In this document: positions 54,078 through 62,540 of the stretch, one piece after another
Position numbering within the stretch: position 1 is the stretch's first letter
Layout: each line of letters starts with the position of its first letter
NCBI GenBank assembly: GCA_964454975.1
Contig: CAYVVD010000001.1
Span: 62,001-126,000, forward strand
DNA: 64,000 bases
Direction: 5' to 3'
Source: CAYVVD01 sp964454975
GTDB taxonomy: Bacteria > Bacteroidota > Ignavibacteria > Kapaibacteriales > UBA2268
Notes under the pieces: generated by a model
Database searches by the model: none
What the model saw: only the letters and a program-made list of their open reading frames with translations
Told to the model about the DNA's origin: nothing
Translations under genes and position numbers: made by a program

Positions 54078-54085
54078 CAAACTTA
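54078..54085 (-). promoter_or_regulatory. Candidate -7 box for nuoLMN
   Basis: The minus strand reads TAAGTTTG, the same octamer as before the ppiD unit and an exact TAnnTTTG. It ends 78 bases before the nuoL ATG. No good TTTG lies 19-21 bases upstream. Confidence 0.3.
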
Positions 54086-54151
54086 CATAAGAATGAAATA
54101 TGAAAAAAGCGTTTTAATGGCAATTTACTTTGCTCACAGTTGCTTATGAGA

Positions 54152-54183
54152 TTTGAATTTCAATCCCGTCTGGTTTATTTTTG
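54152..54183 (+). promoter_or_regulatory. Candidate Bacteroidota-type promoter for clpS
   Basis: TTTG (54152-54155), exactly 20 bases, TATTTTTG (54176-54183): both boxes match the Bacteroidota consensus TTTG-N19-21-TAnnTTTG. The clpS ATG follows 16 bases after the -7 box, so the leader would be very short, without a Shine-Dalgarno site. Confidence 0.4.
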
Positions 54184-54199
54184 TAATTAGATTTTATTT

Positions 54200-54502
54200 A
54201 TGAATAAACTGAACAACATATCGCTTCAGGTAAAAGAAGACGAAGAGGTGGAGGAGATTGTCACTACTGATGTGACGCATGCCGCCAGGGTGATTCTTTT
54301 TAATGATGAGTGGCATACTTTTGATGAAGTTATTAACCAGATTATCAAAGCAATAAAATGCACTTATGAGAGGGCTGAAGAACTTACCTGGGAAGTCCAC
54401 ACAAATGGGAAATCGAATGTTTTTGAGGGTGAAATAGAGGAATGCCTTAAAGTTAGTGCAGTTCTCGAGGAAATCTCACTTACTACCAAGATTGAATATT
54501 AA
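54200..54502 (+). CDS. clpS: ATP-dependent Clp protease adaptor ClpS
   Basis: 100 residues, a whole ClpS domain. HAARVILFNDEWHTFDEVIN matches the family's [VI]-[IV]-L-x-N-D-[DE]-x-x-T-[FM]-x-x-V-[IV] N-degron pocket edge, and ERAEELTWEVHTNGKSNVFE matches the A-x-x-[LM]-x-x-x-[VI]-H-x-x-G helix and turn. ClpS delivers N-degron proteins to ClpA/ClpC-ClpP. No clp ATPase is adjacent. The stop is shared with the convergent acidic protein gene through a TTAA palindrome. Confidence 0.88.
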   Translation: MNKLNNISLQVKEDEEVEEIVTTDVTHAARVILFNDEWHTFDEVINQIIKAIKCTYERAEELTWEVHTNGKSNVFEGEIEECLKVSAVLEEISLTTKIEY

Positions 54503-55209
54503 TCTTCCACCGGATATTTATTATTACCAGTACTTTCCGGTGATTCTTCAATCTGTTCGGAAACTTCTGATTTTTCTTCTGATTCAGGATTTTCATTTAC
54601 AGATTCTGTTTCAGCTTCCGGTTCTCCCGGCCCTTCCTTTTCATCTATGCTTACTTCTTTGTTATCTGAAATTGCAACTTCCTGCTCATAATCAAAATGA
54701 ATTACTGTTGTTTCGCCACACTTACAGAGAAATTCAATTGATTCTACATCCCCGTTCTCTCCCCGGTTTACGACAACTGAAGTTTTATGCTCATCATCGC
54801 GTGTGAATTCTGGTTCATCAGTAATTTCGACTTTTCCTTTTGTACCTGTAATAAACTCAGAGGGAATAAGATTTTTAACCGATTTCCCTCTGAATTTACC
54901 CGAAATTCTGGGAGCTTCAAGAAAATCAAGGAATTTTTCGGCGATAAGTTCTTCCAGTTCCTTTTTGCCTGTTACCGATGTTGCGGATTTAGAGGTAATT
55001 CCTTCACTGAATGATTGATTTTTTCTTTTTTCTTCATCGAAATTCAGAATATAGGCAAGATCCTGCTGAGTTATTTTCTCTTTCCTTGTTTTCACCGCAG
55101 ACTTACTTTCTTCCTGTTCGTCATTTTTCGAGCTGACAACATCTGATTTGTTGAATTCCTCGCTAAAAATTTCCTGCTTCTCTATATTTTCTTCTTTTTT
55201 ACCGGGCAT
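54499..55209 (-). CDS. Acidic, mostly disordered protein of unknown function with a CxC turn
   Basis: 236 residues, rich in Glu, Ser and Lys. Residues 1-50 and about 180-236 are low-complexity and probably disordered. A helical core lies near residues 45-95 (QQDLAYILNFDEEKRKN, LEELIAEKFLDFLEAP). A beta-like part near 120-170 has GDVESIEFLCKCGETTVIHF, where C-K-C-G could be half of a zinc ribbon or a metal-linked dimer contact. I do not recognise a family. It is divergent from truA and convergent with clpS. Codon use and composition are protein-like throughout, so I accept it as a real gene. Confidence 0.65.
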   Translation of the reverse strand: MPGKKEENIEKQEIFSEEFNKSDVVSSKNDEQEESKSAVKTRKEKITQQDLAYILNFDEEKRKNQSFSEGITSKSATSVTGKKELEELIAEKFLDFLEAPRISGKFRGKSVKNLIPSEFITGTKGKVEITDEPEFTRDDEHKTSVVVNRGENGDVESIEFLCKCGETTVIHFDYEQEVAISDNKEVSIDEKEGPGEPEAETESVNENPESEEKSEVSEQIEESPESTGNNKYPVED

Positions 55210-55272
55210 TTGTTTTTTACTTATTTTAGTTGCAACATATCAAAAATTAAGCCGATAAAACAGAGGAAATTA

Positions 55273-56025
55273 TTGCATAGCATTGCGCTTTTGATTGAGT
55301 ATGACGGGACAAGGTATTCCGGCTGGCAAAAACAGCCCGGATCGCTTACAATTCAGGGTGCTTTGGAGAGCGCCTGGAAAAGTATCGGAGAAGATGAAAT
55401 GCCCGTTGTCGGTGCCGGAAGAACTGATGCAGGTGTGCATGCTTCAGGACAGGTGGCTCATATTCACCAGGATAACGCACCACGGATAGCACATGAAAAA
55501 ATTATCCCGGCAATGAATGCAAATCTGCCGAGAGATATCAGGCTGATTGATGCCAGGGTGATCCCGGGAAGATTTCACGCACGTTTTGACGCATTAGCGA
55601 GGGAATATTCCTATTCGGTAACGTCTGAACCATCTGTCTTTTACAGGCATTTTGCAGCGTACTTTAAAATACCCTACAATAAAGAATTGCTTTTTAGTTC
55701 CGCATCCGTATTTATTGGGGAGCATGATTTTACAAGTTTTTCTAAATATAATGCCGATACGGAAAACTATGTATGTAAAGTAGAAAAATGCGAATGGAGC
55801 GAACTGGAAAACGGGATTCTGAGATTGAGGATAAAGGCAGACAGGTTTGTGTACGGGATGGTGAGATGTGTTGTAGGTGCGATGATGGATGCCGCCCGCG
55901 GCAAAAGGGATGTAAAAGAACTGAGCAAAGCTCTGGTATCCAAAAATCGCTCATTGTCAAGCCCGCTTGCTCCCGCAAACGGGCTTGTTCTGGAAAAAAT
56001 TTATTATCTTGAATTTGTTTTTTGA
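55273..56025 (+). CDS. truA: tRNA pseudouridine synthase A
   Basis: About 250 residues from a TTG at 55273, which has AGAGGA seven bases upstream and puts ALLIEYDGTRYSGWQKQPGS at the N-terminus as in other TruA proteins; the frame is open to a TTG at 55210. The catalytic Asp lies in VVGAGRTDAGVHASGQVAHI. HARFDALAREYSYSV and FTSFSKYNADTENYVC fit the family; the C-terminal FVYGMVRCVVGAMMDAARGK is also diagnostic. TruA makes pseudouridine at positions 38-40 of tRNA anticodon arms. It is first of a truA-M48-pyrF-DUF2851-uvrA run. Confidence 0.95.
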   Translation: MHSIALLIEYDGTRYSGWQKQPGSLTIQGALESAWKSIGEDEMPVVGAGRTDAGVHASGQVAHIHQDNAPRIAHEKIIPAMNANLPRDIRLIDARVIPGRFHARFDALAREYSYSVTSEPSVFYRHFAAYFKIPYNKELLFSSASVFIGEHDFTSFSKYNADTENYVCKVEKCEWSELENGILRLRIKADRFVYGMVRCVVGAMMDAARGKRDVKELSKALVSKNRSLSSPLAPANGLVLEKIYYLEFVF

Positions 56026-56042
56026 AACCTTAAATTTATATA

Positions 56043-56849
56043 ATGAAAAAGTTAAGAATAACCATCTTTGCAGCAATGTTGCCGCTCCTGTTGCTCTCCT
56101 GCGACGATCCTCTTTCCGTGAATCTTTTTTCACTACAGGATGATGTTAACCTGGGGCAGCAGCTTGATACAGAAATCCGTTCAATGCCGCAGGAATATCC
56201 CCTGTTTAACTCCCAGCCTGCAAATGAATATCTTCAGCATATTGTAAATAAGATTCTTGAATCACCTTTAATTAAATACAAGAATGTATTTGGCTACAAG
56301 GTTCAGATTATTGACCAGCCTGACATTGTGAATGCTTTTGCCACTCCCGGCGCCTATATATATGTATATACCGGGCTGTTAAAATTCCTCGACAATGAAG
56401 CAGCTATTGCAGGGGTGCTCGGGCACGAAATTGCCCATGCGGAAGAAAGGCATGCCACTGAAAGAATGACCAAGGCTTATGGTATCCAGATAATGCTTTC
56501 CATAGCATTGGGTGACGATCCTTCCACACTGGAAGAGATATCTGCAAACCTGCTAACGGGCCTGGCGCTCCTTGCAAACAGCCGTGCGGATGAACTGGAG
56601 TCCGATGAATTGTCATTTAAATTCCTTGAGGTAACCGAGTATTATCCAGGTGGGATACGAAATTTCTTTGAAAAAATCATGGATAACAGCGAAAGCGGTT
56701 TTCTCGAGGAACTGCTCTCGACACACCCCAACCCTGAAGACAGGCTGAACCAGGTACTGCAGATGCTTCAGGATGAAGGATACGGAGAGCCTGATGAATC
56801 TGAGCTGTTCACTCAAAGATACCAGAACTTTCTGAGCCTGATACCCTGA
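56043..56849 (+). CDS. M48-family metalloprotease lipoprotein (BepA/LoiP-like)
   Basis: 268 residues. The lipobox LLLLSC (Cys20) shows a lipoprotein. The zinc site is HEIAHAEERHATERM (HExxH, about residue 128), with the third ligand Glu in RADELESDELSFKFL. The QQLDTEIRSMPQEYPLFNSQ stretch and NAFATPGAYIYVYTGLLKFL match periplasmic M48 peptidases such as BepA and LoiP, which check outer-membrane protein assembly. It starts 17 bases after truA, and its stop overlaps pyrF by one base (TGATG). Confidence 0.93.
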   Translation: MKKLRITIFAAMLPLLLLSCDDPLSVNLFSLQDDVNLGQQLDTEIRSMPQEYPLFNSQPANEYLQHIVNKILESPLIKYKNVFGYKVQIIDQPDIVNAFATPGAYIYVYTGLLKFLDNEAAIAGVLGHEIAHAEERHATERMTKAYGIQIMLSIALGDDPSTLEEISANLLTGLALLANSRADELESDELSFKFLEVTEYYPGGIRNFFEKIMDNSESGFLEELLSTHPNPEDRLNQVLQMLQDEGYGEPDESELFTQRYQNFLSLIP

Positions 56850-57646
56850 TGGGAAAACCCAACTGGAATACGATGATTGATGAGGGAGGTATGAGGCTTT
56901 GCATAGGCCTGGATCCTGATGTATCAAAGCTGCCCGGACATTTGGGAGGAGATGTTGGCAATTTAGAGCGATTTTGCATAGAAATTATAGATGCCTGCTC
57001 ATCACTGAATCCGGTTTTTAAACTAAATTTTGCTTTTTTCGAGCAGTATGGTATCCGTGGTATAGAGATATTAAAAAAAACATTTGATTACCTGAATGAA
57101 AATAATCTGTTTAGCATTGCCGATGCAAAAAGGGGAGACATTGGCAATTCTTCAAAAGCATATGCTGAAGCGGTTTTTAATTATTTTAATGCTGATTCAG
57201 TAACGGTGTCGCCTTATATGGGAACTGACTCCATTCAGCCATTCTTCAATTTTCCGGATAAATCAGTATTTGTATTGGCAGTAACTTCAAACCCGGGTTC
57301 AAAAGATTTCCAGAAACTTAAATCAGATGATAATTATATCTATTCACATGTTATTAAAAAATTCACTAAAAAGTGGGACAAAAAGGAACTGGGTTTTGTC
57401 GCAGGGGCAACATCTCCCGAAGAGTTGTTATTAATCAGGCAAATTATACCTGATTATATGATACTTGTACCGGGAGTTGGCGCTCAGGGAGGTGATCTGG
57501 GACAAGTCAGGAAAGCAAATTCCGGCGGGCCATGCCTGGTTAATTCTTCAAGAGGTATAATTTATTCCGGAAATGGAAAGGATTTTGCAGAGAAGGTCTT
57601 TGAAGCAGCCAGAAGATTATATTACGGGATCCGGCCTGTGAACTAA
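56849..57646 (+). CDS. pyrF: Orotidine 5'-phosphate decarboxylase (type 2)
   Basis: 265 residues, the type 2 (longer) PyrF. GLDPDVSKLP opens the barrel. KLNFAFFEQYG gives the first lysine and SIADAKRGDIGNSSKAYAEA holds the D-x-K-R-x-D-I catalytic set. SPYMGTDSIQPF and VPGVGAQGGDLGQV bind the phosphate. It catalyses the last step of UMP synthesis in the cytoplasm. The TGATG overlap with the M48 gene suggests coupling between otherwise unrelated functions. A 60-base gap with AGAGGG leads to the DUF2851 gene. Confidence 0.96.
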   Translation: MGKPNWNTMIDEGGMRLCIGLDPDVSKLPGHLGGDVGNLERFCIEIIDACSSLNPVFKLNFAFFEQYGIRGIEILKKTFDYLNENNLFSIADAKRGDIGNSSKAYAEAVFNYFNADSVTVSPYMGTDSIQPFFNFPDKSVFVLAVTSNPGSKDFQKLKSDDNYIYSHVIKKFTKKWDKKELGFVAGATSPEELLLIRQIIPDYMILVPGVGAQGGDLGQVRKANSGGPCLVNSSRGIIYSGNGKDFAEKVFEAARRLYYGIRPVN

Positions 57647-57706
57647 TCGTTAATTACTTTGTGCTTTTATTCTTAAATTGTTTATTATTGGCAAAGAGGG
57701 AAGCTT

Positions 57707-58690
57707 GTGCCCGGAGCAGGAAATAATCGAATCAGGCAAAATGACAGTGTTTTCCATAAAAGGGAGACAGAACTCCAGTACGCTCTTCACTCAATGTTAT
57801 CAGACACTTCTATTGTATTCCGGGATACATCCGGTGAGATTATACAAGTTATTTCTCCCGGAATAATCAATAAGCTGAAAGGCCCTGATTTTAAAAACAT
57901 ATCAATTTATAAAAATGGTGTTTTTACCTGCGGGGACGCCGAATTTCACAAAAGAGAATACGACTGGCTCGGACATTCACACCAGGATAATCCCGATTTT
58001 TCCAATGTGATTCTGCACATTGCACTGAAAAAATCTAGCTTTGTCTATGGCCTTCCCAGGCCACTTTTGCTGGTTGATGCAGGAGAACTTGCTGAATATG
58101 TCTCGACCGCTGTGAAATCAAATTCGGTCTCTTTATATGAAATCAGTGAAATTCAGAACTATTCATATTCGAGACTGAAGCGCAGGATAGATTTTGCGGC
58201 TTCAATGTCCGGTTCGTCTGACGAATATTCATCTCTTCGTGAAATGCTCGATATGTTTATTTCAAGATATGCTTCAATGAAAAGAAGGCCCGTTCACCGG
58301 GAGCCTGAAAACAGGTTTTCCGGGCTTGCATCATCTCTTAACGATGTTTATAAAAAGCTCAGAAAAAGAATTATTTGCTTTGATGAAATCTCAAAACTCT
58401 TAAGTTTGAATAATTCCGGTGCGGGAGACGGAATGATAAACGAAATAATGGTAAATGTCCTTCTTCCTGTCTTTCTTGCGAATTGTAAAAACACATCTTG
58501 CCTTGAAGCTGTTTCATGGTATTGGTCAGCCAAATCTAAAAACAAGTACGGCAAATTGCAAAGGGAATTCCCGGGTTTTCCCCAGGAGTTTGTATGGCAA
58601 CAACAAGGTATGCTTGAATACCTCAGAAACAAAGCCCTTCTCAGAATCAGGGAAGATCAGACTTTTTACAGAACAAGTGCCGTTTTATAA
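57707..58690 (+). CDS. DUF2851-family protein
   Basis: 327 residues from a GTG at 57707 (AGAGGG seven bases upstream; no ATG nearby). It has the DUF2851 signatures RETELQYALHSM, ISPGIINKLKGPDFKNISIY, FTCGDAEFHKREYDWLGHSH and NPDFSNVILHIAL. The family is mostly confined to Bacteroidota and relatives, about 420 residues in Bacteroidia, so this one is short. Its function is unknown; the G-D-x-E-x-H and D-W-x-x-H-x-H motifs suggest a nuclease-like or metal-dependent fold, but that is inference. It follows pyrF and precedes uvrA in the same direction. Confidence 0.85.
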   Translation: MPGAGNNRIRQNDSVFHKRETELQYALHSMLSDTSIVFRDTSGEIIQVISPGIINKLKGPDFKNISIYKNGVFTCGDAEFHKREYDWLGHSHQDNPDFSNVILHIALKKSSFVYGLPRPLLLVDAGELAEYVSTAVKSNSVSLYEISEIQNYSYSRLKRRIDFAASMSGSSDEYSSLREMLDMFISRYASMKRRPVHREPENRFSGLASSLNDVYKKLRKRIICFDEISKLLSLNNSGAGDGMINEIMVNVLLPVFLANCKNTSCLEAVSWYWSAKSKNKYGKLQREFPGFPQEFVWQQQGMLEYLRNKALLRIREDQTFYRTSAVL

Positions 58691-58777
58691 AAACAGCCTG
58701 ATTACATTAAAAAAATCAACCAATGCGTTTCAGCTATTTGATTAAATTTGAAGTTCTGTGTTTCAAAAGAATTCCAA

Positions 58778-61549
58778 ATGGCCGGGAATAAATATATATC
58801 GGTAAAAAAAGCACGTGTACACAACCTGAAAAATGTCAGTGTTGATATTCCTCGTAACTCACTGACAGTTGTTACCGGTGTTAGCGGTTCAGGAAAATCG
58901 TCTCTTGCGTTTAATACAGTCTATGCAGAAGGACAGAGGCGTTTTGTTGAATCGCTTTCTGCTTATGCAAGGCAATTTCTTGAAAGAATGGCAAAGCCTG
59001 ATGTTGATTCTATAGAAGGTTTGCCGCCGGCAATTGCTATTGAACAGAGTCCTCCCCAGAAGAACCCGCGTTCAACAGTTGGTACAAGTACGGAAGTTTA
59101 TGATTACCTGAGAATATTGTATGGCAGGATTGCTAAAACTTATTGCAGGGGTTGCGGGAGGCAGGTAACAAAGGACACTCCGTCTTCAGTAGCAGGATTA
59201 GTTTCAAGATTTAATGAAGGGGATAAGTTTTATATACTTTTCAGGCCGGAACCCGGTAAAAGTAAAATCAGCGAATATCTGGATCTTGGTTTTTTCAGAT
59301 GGGTCTCTGATGAAACTGATGAAATTGAAAATCTTGAGGAGAAAGACCTTTCAAACGGATTTGAATCTGATGAGGGCTGGTTACTTGCCGACAGGCTTTC
59401 CAAAAAAAATAACGATGAATTTGCTTCCAGACTGGTAGATTCGCTTGAAACTGCTTTCGCCAGCGGAAATGGCAATATAGCAGTAAGAAACCTGGAAAGT
59501 AATGAACAGTTGCTTTTCAGTTCGAGGTACGAATGTGCATATTGCAACATACTATACCATGAACCCGAACCGAAGCTGTTCTCATTTAATAATCCTTTCG
59601 GGGTTTGTCCAGCATGCCAGGGTTTTGGAAGGACAATCGGCATTGATGAAAACCTTGTAGTACCGGACAAGTCCCGCTCTCTGCGCCAGGGGGCTATACA
59701 TCCGTTCCGCACCCAGGGGAAATCGAATTTATTGACCGGATTAATCAGGGCTGCCGCAGAGGAGGGGATACCTGTAGATAAGCCATTTGGTTCCCTCAGC
59801 GATGAACATGTAAGGATGATATGGGAAGGATTCAAAGGTTTTAAGGGAATAAATGACTTTTTCAGGAAGCTTGAGGATAAGAATTATAAAGTTCAGAACA
59901 GGATAATGATTAGCAGGTACAGGGGGTATACAAATTGCCATGCATGCGGTGGTTCCAGACTGAGAACTTCTGCAAGGCAGGCATACGTGGGTGGCAAAAA
60001 GATACCATCGCTAATAAAAATGCCTTTGCAGGAGCTCCTTGATTTTGTGGAGGGGCTTGAGTTAAATGAATATGAAAAAAAAGTAGCTGAGCAGGTACTG
60101 GCTGAGTTAAAATGGAGGCTACAGTTGCTTGTTGATATAGGACTTGAGTACCTCACACTGGACAGGCTCAGCCATACTCTTTCCGGTGGTGAAGCCCAGA
60201 GGATTAACCTTTCTACAGCTCTTGGTTCATCCCTGGTCGGGACATTGTATGTGCTTGACGAACCGAGCATTGGCATGCATCCCACTGACAACGAAAAGTT
60301 GATGAAAATTCTTTTTAAAATGAGAAATTTGGGCAATACGGTTATCGTTGTTGAACATGACCTTGATATTATCAGATTAGCGGACTATGTAATAGATATT
60401 GGCCCAGGTGCAGGGGAAACGGGTGGAGAAATTGTCTTCAGGGGGAAACCGGAAAGCCTGCTTAGAAGTAAAAATTCCATTACCGGAAGTTACTTGTCAG
60501 GCAGGAAAAAAATTGAATTCCCCAAAGAATTCAGCAGCGGTAATGGTAAAAAAATAAGTATAATAAATGCTTCTGAAAATAATCTCAACATCTCATCCCT
60601 TGATATTCCGCTTGCTTGTATGACCGTAGTTACAGGTGTCTCCGGATCTGGCAAAAGCACATTGGTTCATGACGTTTTGTATGCAGGTGTAAAGAAACAA
60701 ATTGGTGGCTACAGCGGGCATGTCGGCAAATTTGAGAAAATCACAGGCGCAGATAATATCTTACATGCCGAAATGGTTGACCAGTCGCCGATTGGCAGGT
60801 CTTCCCGTTCAACACCCGCTACATATATAAAGGCTTTTGACGCAATCAGGGATTTATTTTCGCAGACACAGCTCTCAAGGCAGATGGGATGGAAACCCGG
60901 GCATTTTTCATTCAATGTACCCGGCGGCCGTTGTGAATCGTGCGAAGGAGAAGGCTATACAACAGTTGATATGCAGTTCTTACCGGATGTTACCCTTGTT
61001 TGCGAATCATGCCACGGGACCAGGTATAAGAGAGAAGTTCGTAATCTTTTATTCAATGGCAAGTCTGTTGTTGATGTACTTTCTATGACGGTGGACGAAG
61101 CTATGGAATTTTTCAAAGAGCACTCAAGGATTGTAAAAAAACTCAAGCCACTCCATGACACAGGCCTTGGCTACCTTCGCCTCGGTCAGCCCAGCACTGA
61201 ACTCTCGGGCGGAGAAGCACAAAGGATAAAGCTTGCAAATCATCTTGATACTTTCCGGGACAGTGGTGTTCTTTTTATTTTTGACGAGCCGACAACCGGT
61301 TTGCATATAGACGATGTATCCAAATTGCTGGAATGTCTTCGCAGGCTAACCGAACAGGGTCACAGCGTTCTTGTTATAGAACATAATCTCCATGTTATAG
61401 CCTCAGCAGACCATGTAATTGACCTCGGGCCGGGAGCAGGCAATAAAGGTGGCAGAGTAGTGGCTTGCGGTACCCCGCCTGAAATTGCCGATTCACACGA
61501 ATCAAAAACCGGAAATGCTTTAAAGGAATTTTACAGGAGGAATTCCTAA
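58778..61549 (+). CDS. uvrA: Excinuclease ABC subunit A
   Basis: About 923 residues from the ATG at 58778, which puts KKARVHNLKNVSVDIPRNSL at the N-terminus as in all UvrA proteins (a frame-open TTG at 58748 is less likely). It has two ABC ATPase halves: the Walker A motifs are GVSGSGKSSL (about 33) and GVSGSGKSTL (about 625), the signature motifs are LSGGEAQRI and the two Walker B motifs are LYVLDEP and LFIFDEP. The zinc modules CAYCNILYHEPEPKLFSF...CPACQGFG and CESCEGEGYTT...CESCHG are intact. It recognises DNA damage in nucleotide excision repair and loads UvrB. Its stop overlaps the convergent transporter. Confidence 0.97.
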   Translation: MAGNKYISVKKARVHNLKNVSVDIPRNSLTVVTGVSGSGKSSLAFNTVYAEGQRRFVESLSAYARQFLERMAKPDVDSIEGLPPAIAIEQSPPQKNPRSTVGTSTEVYDYLRILYGRIAKTYCRGCGRQVTKDTPSSVAGLVSRFNEGDKFYILFRPEPGKSKISEYLDLGFFRWVSDETDEIENLEEKDLSNGFESDEGWLLADRLSKKNNDEFASRLVDSLETAFASGNGNIAVRNLESNEQLLFSSRYECAYCNILYHEPEPKLFSFNNPFGVCPACQGFGRTIGIDENLVVPDKSRSLRQGAIHPFRTQGKSNLLTGLIRAAAEEGIPVDKPFGSLSDEHVRMIWEGFKGFKGINDFFRKLEDKNYKVQNRIMISRYRGYTNCHACGGSRLRTSARQAYVGGKKIPSLIKMPLQELLDFVEGLELNEYEKKVAEQVLAELKWRLQLLVDIGLEYLTLDRLSHTLSGGEAQRINLSTALGSSLVGTLYVLDEPSIGMHPTDNEKLMKILFKMRNLGNTVIVVEHDLDIIRLADYVIDIGPGAGETGGEIVFRGKPESLLRSKNSITGSYLSGRKKIEFPKEFSSGNGKKISIINASENNLNISSLDIPLACMTVVTGVSGSGKSTLVHDVLYAGVKKQIGGYSGHVGKFEKITGADNILHAEMVDQSPIGRSSRSTPATYIKAFDAIRDLFSQTQLSRQMGWKPGHFSFNVPGGRCESCEGEGYTTVDMQFLPDVTLVCESCHGTRYKREVRNLLFNGKSVVDVLSMTVDEAMEFFKEHSRIVKKLKPLHDTGLGYLRLGQPSTELSGGEAQRIKLANHLDTFRDSGVLFIFDEPTTGLHIDDVSKLLECLRRLTEQGHSVLVIEHNLHVIASADHVIDLGPGAGNKGGRVVACGTPPEIADSHESKTGNALKEFYRRNS

Positions 61550-62436
61550 AAAAGGAAAAGTATAGCTATGCCAATAACTGCAATAAACGCCCCGGCTACT
61601 GCTGTAAATGTAAGCTTTTCCTTTTCAATTATTACCGATAGTGGAAGCATAATAACTGGTACCAGTGACATTATAGTCGCTGCAACCCCTATCGGAGCGT
61701 TTGTGGCAGCCTCATAGCTGAGCGTTACACCAATAAATGGGCCAAGAAGGGTTGCAAGCATAAGATTGAAAAGGTTTATCGGCGACTCAATATATGCTTT
61801 CATAGGGGATGTGTACTTTTTGAGAATAATTGACAATGGTAGCAAGAGTATTGCAGAAGCAGCTATCCTGATAAAAGTAGCAGGGATTGCATGAATATCG
61901 CCTTCATTGAATGCCTCTTTTGCGAGTACAATTCCTGTTCCCTGCCCGGCGGCGGCGATAAAGGCAGAAATTATACCCTGCCTTTTGTTAAGGTAGCTTT
62001 TATTAGAACGGTAGTCTTTTCCTAGTATCACTACTGCTATGCCCCCCAGGGTAATACAAATGCCCATTATGCTGAATAAGCTCAGAACTTCGCCCAGGAA
62101 AGTAAATGCGAGAATTGTTGCTATAGCCGGATTAAAAGACATAATCAGCATGCTTATCCTTGGGCCGGTGTCCCTGAATGCCCTGAATAAAAAGGAATCT
62201 GCAATAAACAGTCCGATAATACCGCTGCTGACCAAAAGTATTAACTGCCTTAAACTGATATCTAGATTAAATCCACCGAAAAATGTGATTATGCCAAGAA
62301 ACAGTCCGGCCAAAACAAGCCTGTCAGCATTTACCTGAATAGGCCCGAGTTTAATCGAAATCTTTGTAAAAATAAATGCCGAGAATGACCAGCAGGAGGC
62401 AGTAACTAAGGCTATTATCTCACCGTAATATGGCAT
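61546..62436 (-). CDS. EamA/DMT-superfamily transporter
   Basis: 296 residues, ten predicted helices in two EamA repeats. The first repeat ends GEVLSLFSIMGICITLGGIAVVIL, written here in part as SLFSIMGICITLGGIAVVIL, and the second ends LSVIIEKEKLTFTAVAGAFI, each the P-x-x-x-x-x-E-x-[LI]-x-x-x-x-x-x-G helix of the family. Members export or import amino acids, sugars or drugs; the substrate is unknown. Its stop TAG is shared over four bases with the uvrA stop. The 104-base gap to the divergent receptor gene shows no clear promoter box. Confidence 0.92.
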   Translation of the reverse strand: MPYYGEIIALVTASCWSFSAFIFTKISIKLGPIQVNADRLVLAGLFLGIITFFGGFNLDISLRQLILLVSSGIIGLFIADSFLFRAFRDTGPRISMLIMSFNPAIATILAFTFLGEVLSLFSIMGICITLGGIAVVILGKDYRSNKSYLNKRQGIISAFIAAAGQGTGIVLAKEAFNEGDIHAIPATFIRIAASAILLLPLSIILKKYTSPMKAYIESPINLFNLMLATLLGPFIGVTLSYEAATNAPIGVAATIMSLVPVIMLPLSVIIEKEKLTFTAVAGAFIAVIGIAILFLF

Positions 62437-62540
62437 ATAGTGTATTTCGAGAATTTACCAACTGTAAAAATATCAATTATTTTAAATATAATCGTCATTG
62501 CGGAAAAGGGCTTTATGCTATGATGACAAATGTTTAGTTT

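Noticed and set aside
59230..59835. 201-residue minus-strand frame
   Set aside because: Antisense to uvrA, which is intact here including its zinc module.
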